A DNA stretch of 11,028 bases from Halanaerobiales bacterium (lineage in GTDB: Bacteria > Bacillota_F > Halanaerobiia > Halanaerobiales > DTU029), in assembly GCA_016278415.1 (NCBI GenBank), contig JADQBV010000203.1:1-11028 (forward strand), given 5' to 3'. The stretch's first letter is position 1, and every line of letters begins with the position of its first letter. The notes below the pieces were generated by a model that saw nothing but the letters and a program-made list of their open reading frames with translations, did not search any database and was not told the DNA's origin. Positions 7,269 through 11,028 of the stretch are shown here, piece by piece. Position numbers and translations under genes: made by a program.

Positions 7269-7337
7269 TAAAATTTTCCTCTTTTTCATTGTTTTACACT
7301 AGGAATCTTGCCTAAAGAAGAAGTTCCTGTACCATAT

Positions 7338-7835
7338 TTATAATTTCTTTTCATACAAATTTAATTTTTCTCCCGGAAGCTCAGTCTCCCCTACCTTTAT
7401 AAATCCATTGCTGACATAATATTCACATAACCCAGTAACATCACAACCACAGTCTAATCTCAAAATATTTACAGATTTAGCCCTTAATTCCTCTTCAATA
7501 TGTTCCAATATTTTTTTACCAATTCCTTTTCCTTTTAAATTGCGTCGAGTTGTAAAAGAATGAACATATCCTGCTTTATCTTCTTTCCCTCCCCAAATCA
7601 TTTCGTCATTATATTGTAACCTATACATTCCGACTATCTCGTTATCTAATTCTACAAAATAAAATTCCCGATTGTTAAAACCTTCGTTAATCCAGTTTGT
7701 AAATTCTTCATTTGGGTTATGCCAGTTTTGCCAATAATCTATTCCTCGATCGTCAAGCCATTGGGCTGATTCTTTTAGCAACCCAAATGCAATATTTATT
7801 TCATTCTTTTTTGCATTCCTATAGTTTATATTCAT
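7338..7835 (-). CDS. GNAT family N-acetyltransferase, substrate unknown
   Basis: 165 residues. The N-terminus (YRNAKKNEINIAFGLLKESA) is the usual first strand and helix. The acetyl-CoA loop is at residues 97-110 (RRNLKGKGIGKKIL, K101-xx-G104-x-G106). LRLDCGCDVTGLCEYYVSNG is the terminal strand and helix that position the catalytic Tyr in many GNATs. The segment AQWLDDRGIDYWQNW after helix 1 is found in several Bacillota GNATs of unknown substrate. The start at 7835 has AAGGAG about 9 bases upstream. It heads a likely two-gene unit with the terpene-cyclase-fold protein. It differs clearly in sequence from the other two GNATs here, so it is not a recent duplicate. Confidence 0.85.
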   Translation of the reverse strand: MNINYRNAKKNEINIAFGLLKESAQWLDDRGIDYWQNWHNPNEEFTNWINEGFNNREFYFVELDNEIVGMYRLQYNDEMIWGGKEDKAGYVHSFTTRRNLKGKGIGKKILEHIEEELRAKSVNILRLDCGCDVTGLCEYYVSNGFIKVGETELPGEKLNLYEKKL

Positions 7836-7928
7836 TCAATATCAACTCCTTCATTTATGAATTTAGTCGTTATTCGTATAAGATATCCTTATTTCCAAAA
7901 ACGTACTATTGATTCAAGAAGTTATTTT

Positions 7929-7979
7929 ATCGGATTTATTTTAACAAAGATATCTTCTACAATCGGATTCATTTTAACT
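7929..7979. repeat. Two 18-bp direct repeats upstream of the GNAT gene
   Basis: 7929-7946 and 7962-7979 match at 16 of 18 positions (ATCGGATT, C or T, ATTTTAAC, A or T), offset 33 bases. The second overlaps the stop of the 43-residue ORF. They also form the two ends of a 16-codon reading (MNPIVEDIF ... KINPIK) that I do not call a gene. No other feature explains the 138-bp gap 7836-7973. Confidence 0.5.
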
Positions 7980-8105
7980 CTTTAAAACTTTAAAAAAAAT
8001 CATTTCTCTATTTCTTTCCATGTCTTCTATAATATGCGAATATTCGACTTCCCTATATTTTTCTACTGAAACGCACATATAATCACTATGTTCTTCATAA
8101 GCCAT
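7974..8105 (-). CDS. Small acidic protein of unknown function (43 residues)
   Basis: ATG at 8105 has an excellent ribosome binding site (AAAGGAG, 5 bases upstream), which selects it over an in-frame ATG at 8192. The product starts MAYEEHSDYMCVSVEKYREV and continues EYSHIIEDMERNREMIFF, ending VLKS. It is Glu/Tyr-rich, has one Cys, and has no membrane segment or signal peptide. I do not recognise it. It may be a complete small protein or the front of a longer gene cut by a slip in the run of eight T in its 3' part, though neither alternative frame stays open far. It lies between the phosphotransferase-like gene and a GNAT. Confidence 0.5.
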   Translation of the reverse strand: MAYEEHSDYMCVSVEKYREVEYSHIIEDMERNREMIFFKVLKS

Positions 8106-8136
8106 GACTTCTCCTTTTTTAACGGTACATTTATAA

Positions 8137-8164
8137 GTTATAAGTACAACATGTTTTTTGCAAA
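8137..8164 (-). promoter_or_regulatory. Candidate promoter for the 43-residue ORF
   Basis: On the minus strand TTTGCA (8159-8164) and TATAAC (8137-8142) are 16 bases apart, about 30 bases upstream of the start. Weak match in AT-rich DNA. Confidence 0.3.
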
Positions 8165-8215
8165 ATAAATCTATACCAAAATGGTTGAACAATATCTATT
8201 TACTATTCTCCCTTA

Positions 8216-8237
8216 TTTTCAATAACACTATTGAAAA
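8216..8237. terminator. Hairpin downstream of the phosphotransferase-like gene
   Basis: TTTTCAATA, ACAC loop, TATTGAAAA: a perfect 9-bp stem with a 4-base loop, about 70 bases after the 8305 stop. The stem is AT-rich and no clean T-run follows on the minus strand, so terminator function is uncertain. Nothing else is evident in the gap 8165-8304. Confidence 0.35.
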
Positions 8238-8304
8238 AACATTATCCTTGATCACAGGTTATAAGTGCTTGGAAGTATTTTGATAAGTAAAGTGCCAAAC
8301 ATCC

Positions 8305-9071
8305 TTATATAAGACTCTTCATCCATTTTGCATGTAATGAATACATTTTTGCATTATTTTGAATTTCTTTGTTTTGTGTCTGTAAACCAAAGGATTCTGA
8401 CCAGTTTGCAAGCACATGTAGTCTTTTTTCCACCTTATCTATTACTTCTTTTTCATCATATAAAAATAGTTCTTCATCACAGCTATATTCATTAAGAAAT
8501 ATTTTTAGCCTATTCATCATGACTTCTTTTGAAAATGGTGATAATTCATAATTTTTCTCTAAATTTTTATCAGGAAGTAGTGGTATAAACCTATATGCAG
8601 TATAGGCAATATCCCATATTTTGATCCTGGAGAACATACATCAAAATCGATTAAACCTATAAATGTTTTATCCTTAAAAACACAATTATAAGGAGCAAAA
8701 TCATTATGACAAATCACTTCATTAATTTCATCGTTGTCTAATAACCATTGGGCTTTTTCATATTTAAAGTTAACAGTAGCGTCATGCCATTGTCTTAATT
8801 TTAACGCTACTTCCTTTAATATATTTTTATTCCATATCCAACCTAACACCTCTTGAGGAACAAATCCTTCAATATATGATAATACATGCTTGCCTTCAGA
8901 ATTTAAACCAAAAGATTTTGGAACCCAATTAATTCCCTTTGCTCTAACATAACATAATAACTCGTGTATCGTACTTGTAGCTGATGTAGCCTCTTTATAT
9001 ATCATGTTATTATTTAAGATAGGGGAATTCATATTACCACCGGATAAAAATGTATTTGATTTATCATGCAT
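8305..9071 (-). pseudogene. Aminoglycoside phosphotransferase (APH)-family kinase with one frameshift
   Basis: Two overlapping frames make one protein of about 255 residues, close to the APH family length. The first frame carries the catalytic loop CHNDFAPYN (H122, D124, N129) and the metal-binding LIDFD (D142, D144). After PGSK it should continue IWDIAYTAYRFIPL, which is exactly what the second frame encodes. Adding one A to the run of four (plus-strand T run 8619-8622) joins them. The family phosphorylates hydroxyls of aminoglycosides or other small molecules with ATP/GTP; this subgroup is often labelled only 'phosphotransferase'. The start at 9071 has AAGGTGA about 6 bases upstream. The group II intron 3' end lies 72 bases upstream, so the intron may have separated the gene from its original promoter. 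As written, the product would lack its C-terminal substrate-binding helices. Confidence 0.82.
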
Positions 9072-9142
9072 AAAATATCACCTTTTTTGAAAATGGTGTT
9101 TTGTTACTTTTTTATTTTAATGCTTTTGTAGGGTATTTCATC

Positions 9143-9222
9143 GTCACGGTAGGATTTCCGGTTGACCCATCACCCCCGCACACATCCCATCATGCGGAAC
9201 TACCGTACTGGGCTCTTCAAGA
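9143..9222 (-). ncRNA. Group II intron domains V and VI (3' end)
   Basis: Minus strand: AAGAGCCCAGTACGGTAGTT, then CCGCATGATGGGATGTGTGC, then a G-run, and finally AATCCTACCGTGAC at the 3' end. AGC in AGAGCCC is at the position of the domain V catalytic triad, and GTACGG pairs imperfectly with CCGCAT. The 3' boundary at 9143 is set by where identity with the second intron end (10974) stops. Confidence 0.7.
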
Positions 9223-9238
9223 ATACTCACTTTCGTTA

Positions 9239-9690
9239 TTAGACAAAATCGAATTGTAACCGCATATCTATCTCTTGTGTTATTTTAGGTCGGCATATAT
9301 TATACCACCCTATAATTTCTTTAAATTTATTGCGGTTCATGCTTTTTCTCTGGCTTCTTCTATTTAAGCATTTATATAATATATCAAGTGATTTATTGAA
9401 AATTACCTCTAGACTTTTATAATTATTCATAACACCATAATAATTGTAATAGCCCCTCAGTTTAGGATTTAACTCTCAAAGATTGTTTTGAAGCGTTTAT
9501 TCCTCATCTTTTTACACCATTGTGTAATATTGCTAATGGATTTTCTTAGTTTCTTTCTGGAAGTCCTCTTGTTTATTATATCTTTTCCTTTTCCGGATTT
9601 CTCCCATCTGAATTCAAATCCTAGAAATTCAAAACTACCGCTTTGATTTTTCTTGTATCTTGAAAACAGCATTATGTTTGTTTTCTCCAT
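9239..9690 (-). pseudogene. Group II intron reverse transcriptase/maturase, C-terminal fragment
   Basis: The reading starts around EKTNIMLFSRYKK, then SGSFEFLGFEFRWEKS, GKGKDIINKRTSRKK and FKTIFE. After a one-base slip near 9477 it continues ELNPKLRGYYNYYGV, KCLNRRSQRKS and the stop at 9239. These are the thumb/X (maturase) region and C-terminal tail of group II intron-encoded proteins (FLGF.FRW; LRGYYNYYGV; LNRRSQRKS). The front two thirds, with the RT active site, is absent. Restoring one A after TTTGA rejoins the frames. The fragment has no start codon or ribosome binding site of its own. Confidence 0.85.
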
Positions 9691-9697
9691 TAAACAG

Positions 9698-9760
9698 TTT
9701 ATCAGACAAATCCAAAAGTGGTTGAGAGCTGGTGTACTAGAAGAAGATGGCACAATAACT
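9698..9760 (+). pseudogene. Inverted 21-codon fragment of a group II intron reverse transcriptase
   Basis: The plus strand reads FIRQIQKWLRAGVLEEDGTI plus T, matching the conserved RT stretch 'FIrLIqkWLkAGv.e.dG' that normally precedes GTPQGG. It is in opposite orientation to the maturase fragment on its left and to the domain I sequence on its right. The junctions are at about 9690-9697 and 9760. It cannot be expressed as a protein. Confidence 0.7.
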
Positions 9761-10096
9761 GAATGTGCTTCAGGAGTTAACGGGACTCCCTCTAGTCTAA
9801 AGAGTTCTTTGTGTACACTTCACCTAATTGTTACTAATTTCGGTGCAACACTCAATATGAGTGGTTGGTTAGAGCTTGCTCAGCAAAGACTTTGTTCGGC
9901 TTGTCCATTATCTCACTATAAACCATTTTAACGATTATACTTTCCAATGGATAGGGGTGTATAATGACCATCTATCCGGCATTTTAGCTTTATTAGGCCA
10001 CCTTACCATTGGTTATTTGCGTTGATTCCCTTGCTTTGGGATAATTCATCTTGTTTATTTCACTTTACCAGAAGTATTAAATTTAAGTTGGCGTTC

Positions 10097-10205
10097 TAAC
10101 GTATCCGTATTGCCGAAGTCCATCAAACCTTAGATAGCTCCTATCTTGGTTTGATGGATTTGGGTGCAGTGACGAAGGAACGAAACCGGAAATATTTTGT
10201 TAAAC
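10097..10205 (-). repeat. Structured repeat element B (27-bp box, large hairpin, attC-like outer boxes)
   Basis: Bases 10097-10123 match element A at 24 of 27. A near-perfect hairpin follows. CCATCAAACC (10120-10129) pairs with GGTTTGATGG (10148-10157), and inside it AGATAG pairs with CTATCT around a CTC loop. TGGATTTGGG (10155-10164) is shared with A. On the gene strand the outer ends are GTTTAAC (10205-10199) and GTTAGAAC (10100-10093), which can pair with one extra base. TATTTCCG can also pair with CGGCAATA just inside. The element starts 22 bases after the VapC stop, where it might also act as a terminator. It accounts for the gap 10064-10227. Confidence 0.6.
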
Positions 10206-10227
10206 GACGTTTTGCTCTTCTTTATGG

Positions 10228-10644
10228 CTAGTGATAATTGAAAATATTCTTCACATACTCATTACGAATGTTTCTATAAATATAAAAATCAGAGTCAATT
10301 GATATTATTTCTTTAATATTTTCTAATTCAGAAACTATAATTAAGCTTGCATCCGCAAAATCCATAGGAACATCTGAATACTTCTCAGAAAGATCAATAA
10401 TTCTTGAAATATCATCTATAGTAATTTGTTTTACATCTAATGCCCCTCTTTTAATCCATTTCAAAAAATCTATTTGTGTATCGATACTAAAATCTAACAT
10501 GTGTAAAACTTCAGTAATTACTGGCCATGTCGTATATAAACGTCCCTCATATCTTTTCAAAAATTCTCTAATAAATTCATGAAATTTATCATCTTTGTCA
10601 AATAAAGCAATAAGAGGACCGGCATCAATGAGACATCTTTTCAT
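10228..10644 (-). CDS. vapC: VapC-type PIN-domain toxin (ribonuclease)
   Basis: 138 residues, the standard length. PIN-domain acidic residues are visible: D7 in CLIDAGPLIAL, E45 in WPVITEVLH, D95/D98 in MDFADASL and D117/D119 in ISIDSDF. The family is a Mg-dependent endoribonuclease that cuts tRNA or rRNA and blocks translation unless bound by its antitoxin. The start at 10644 has AGAGGA upstream, inside the antitoxin gene, and the two genes overlap by 20 bases, as is usual for type II pairs and consistent with translational coupling. All key residues are present and the frame is intact, unlike many neighbours. Element B follows the stop. The target RNA cannot be inferred. Confidence 0.88.
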   Translation of the reverse strand: MKRCLIDAGPLIALFDKDDKFHEFIREFLKRYEGRLYTTWPVITEVLHMLDFSIDTQIDFLKWIKRGALDVKQITIDDISRIIDLSEKYSDVPMDFADASLIIVSELENIKEIISIDSDFYIYRNIRNEYVKNIFNYH

Positions 10645-10873
10645 TTATTTTTCCTCTCACTTTCTTCTTATATGATTCAGACAAATTACCTTTACCACTA
10701 CCATGTTTGCCAAATAATTTTTCTCCTAATTCATATGGGTTACGTTTCTTTTCATGGTCAGTAATATATTTATTTAAAGCCTCTTTTATAATGTCTGACT
10801 TAGTTAAATTTTCCTGTTTAGAAAGTAATTCAATTTTATCTTCCAATTCTTTTGATAATCTAACACTAATCAT
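10625..10873 (-). CDS. vapB: Ribbon-helix-helix antitoxin partner of the PIN toxin
   Basis: 82 residues. The start is ISVRLSKELEDKIELLSKQE, the beta strand and first helix of a ribbon-helix-helix (CopG/Arc-like) DNA-binding domain, followed by LTKSDIIKEALNKYI as the second helix. The C-terminal half (KRNPYELGEKLFGKHGSGKG) is polar and flexible, typical of the toxin-binding tail. ATG at 10873 is preferred to one at 10882 because GGAGGTG lies 6 bases upstream. It neutralises the PIN toxin by direct binding and, as a dimer, should repress its own promoter through the palindrome just upstream. Confidence 0.85.
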   Translation of the reverse strand: MISVRLSKELEDKIELLSKQENLTKSDIIKEALNKYITDHEKKRNPYELGEKLFGKHGSGKGNLSESYKKKVRGKINEKMSH

Positions 10874-10886
10874 AATTAACACCTCC

Positions 10887-10905
10887 GTAATACATATTGT
10901 ATTAC
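10887..10905. promoter_or_regulatory. Palindromic operator of the vapBC operon
   Basis: GTAATAC, 5-base centre, GTATTAC: a perfect 7+7 inverted repeat that covers the -10 box and ends just before the ribosome binding site. It is the expected kind of site for autorepression by the RHH antitoxin. Confidence 0.65.
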
Positions 10906-10924
10906 ATTATATGCTTATTGTCAA
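10896..10924 (-). promoter_or_regulatory. vapBC promoter
   Basis: TTGACA (10919-10924, perfect -35) and TACAAT (10896-10901, one mismatch from the -10 consensus) lie 17 bases apart on the minus strand, about 22 bases before the antitoxin start. The predicted leader is very short. Confidence 0.75.
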
Positions 10925-10973
10925 TATATGTTTTTTTCACTTTCATAAATGTACAGTCTAGCAAAATGTCGTT

Positions 10974-11028
10974 GTCACGGTAGGATTAGCAGTTACCCTC
11001 TCACCCCCGCACAGAATCCCGGCGTGCA
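10974..11028 (-). mobile_element. 3' end of a second group II intron, cut by window edge
   Basis: Minus strand from the edge: TGCACGCCGGGATTCTGTGC, a G-run, and then AATCCTACCGTGAC at the 3' end. This matches the domain V-VI end of the defective intron at 9143, with divergent sequence between the shared blocks, so it is a related but distinct copy. The rest of the intron lies to the right. Its end is 50 bases upstream of the vapBC -35 box, so the toxin-antitoxin operon keeps its own promoter. Confidence 0.7.

Larger units (their letters stand above)
9143..10063 (-). mobile_element. Rearranged, defective group II intron
   Basis: Read on the minus strand, the segment has intron order: domain I-like RNA sequence (about 10063 to 9761), then maturase C-terminus (9690-9239), then domains V-VI (to 9143). 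Domain I is recognised from strings such as AACCAACCACTCAT, TAGGTGAAGTGTACACAAAG, CTCTTTAGACTAGAGGGAGT and CTCCTGAAGCACATTC, typical of Bacillota introns with RT ORFs. The 5' end is uncertain; GTGAAAT at 10063 is a candidate for the GTGYG-type start. Most of the RT (palm motifs including YADD) is missing and a 63-base piece is inverted. It can splice, if at all, only with help from another intron. It lies between the VapBC operon and the phosphotransferase gene. Confidence 0.72.

Noticed and set aside
7929..7978. A 16-codon ORF (MNPIVEDIF...) just after the 43-residue gene
   Set aside because: It has no proper ribosome binding site and its two halves are simply the 18-bp direct repeats.
9653..9931. 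A 92-codon plus-strand ORF as a gene
   Set aside because: Only 21 codons (9698-9760) resemble protein; the rest is antisense to group II intron domain I RNA sequence.
1..11028. CRISPR array or tRNA/rRNA genes
   Set aside because: No regularly spaced 25-40 bp repeats with unique spacers, no CCA-ending cloverleaf and no rRNA-like conserved stretches were seen on either strand.

Overview
The DNA is AT-rich, uses strong AGGAGG-type ribosome binding sites and some TTG starts, and encodes proteins typical of low-GC Bacillota (Clostridia or Halanaerobiia-like). Genus-level placement is not possible from the sequence alone. Every gene I can support reads on the minus strand, so transcription runs from right to left; the only plus-strand coding trace is a 63-base inverted scrap of reverse transcriptase.

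Left part (1-4400) looks like ordinary chromosome. It has the N-terminal part of a Lon-like (COG1067-type) ATP-dependent protease cut by the window edge, a 12-bp-period AT-rich repeat array upstream of it, an MscS-family mechanosensitive channel starting at TTG, a scrap resembling the end of an IS21-like element, and a two-gene unit. That unit is a secreted or membrane-anchored alpha/beta hydrolase broken by one frameshift, followed by a membrane-anchored protein of unknown function joined by an ATGA stop/start overlap.

Middle part (4400-9100) is an accessory block of small, separately ribosome-bound genes in one direction. In transcription order it holds an aminoglycoside phosphotransferase-like gene (frameshifted), a 43-residue unknown, a GNAT acetyltransferase, a terpene-cyclase-fold protein, the two ends of an S66 (MccF/LD-carboxypeptidase) peptidase gene with its middle deleted, a second GNAT, an AAC(6')-like GNAT, a DUF2007-like small protein, and a decayed 45-codon ORF. 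Several are families that modify or degrade antibiotics, so the block reads as a partly decaying detoxification or resistance cluster.

Right part (9100-11028) is mobile-element territory. It contains a rearranged group II intron (domain I, an inverted piece of its own type of reverse transcriptase, the maturase C-terminus, then domains V-VI), an intact VapBC-type toxin-antitoxin operon with a palindromic operator over its promoter, and the 3' end of a second, related group II intron entering from the right edge.

The most unusual signal is a pair of structured elements at about 4654-4705 and 10097-10205. They share a 27-base box (24 matches) plus a TGGATT(T)GGG box and have unrelated palindromic middles. 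Each lies just downstream of a gene stop in the same orientation, so they bracket the accessory block as direct repeats. The layout is reminiscent of integron attC sites, but no integrase is present and this remains a hypothesis.
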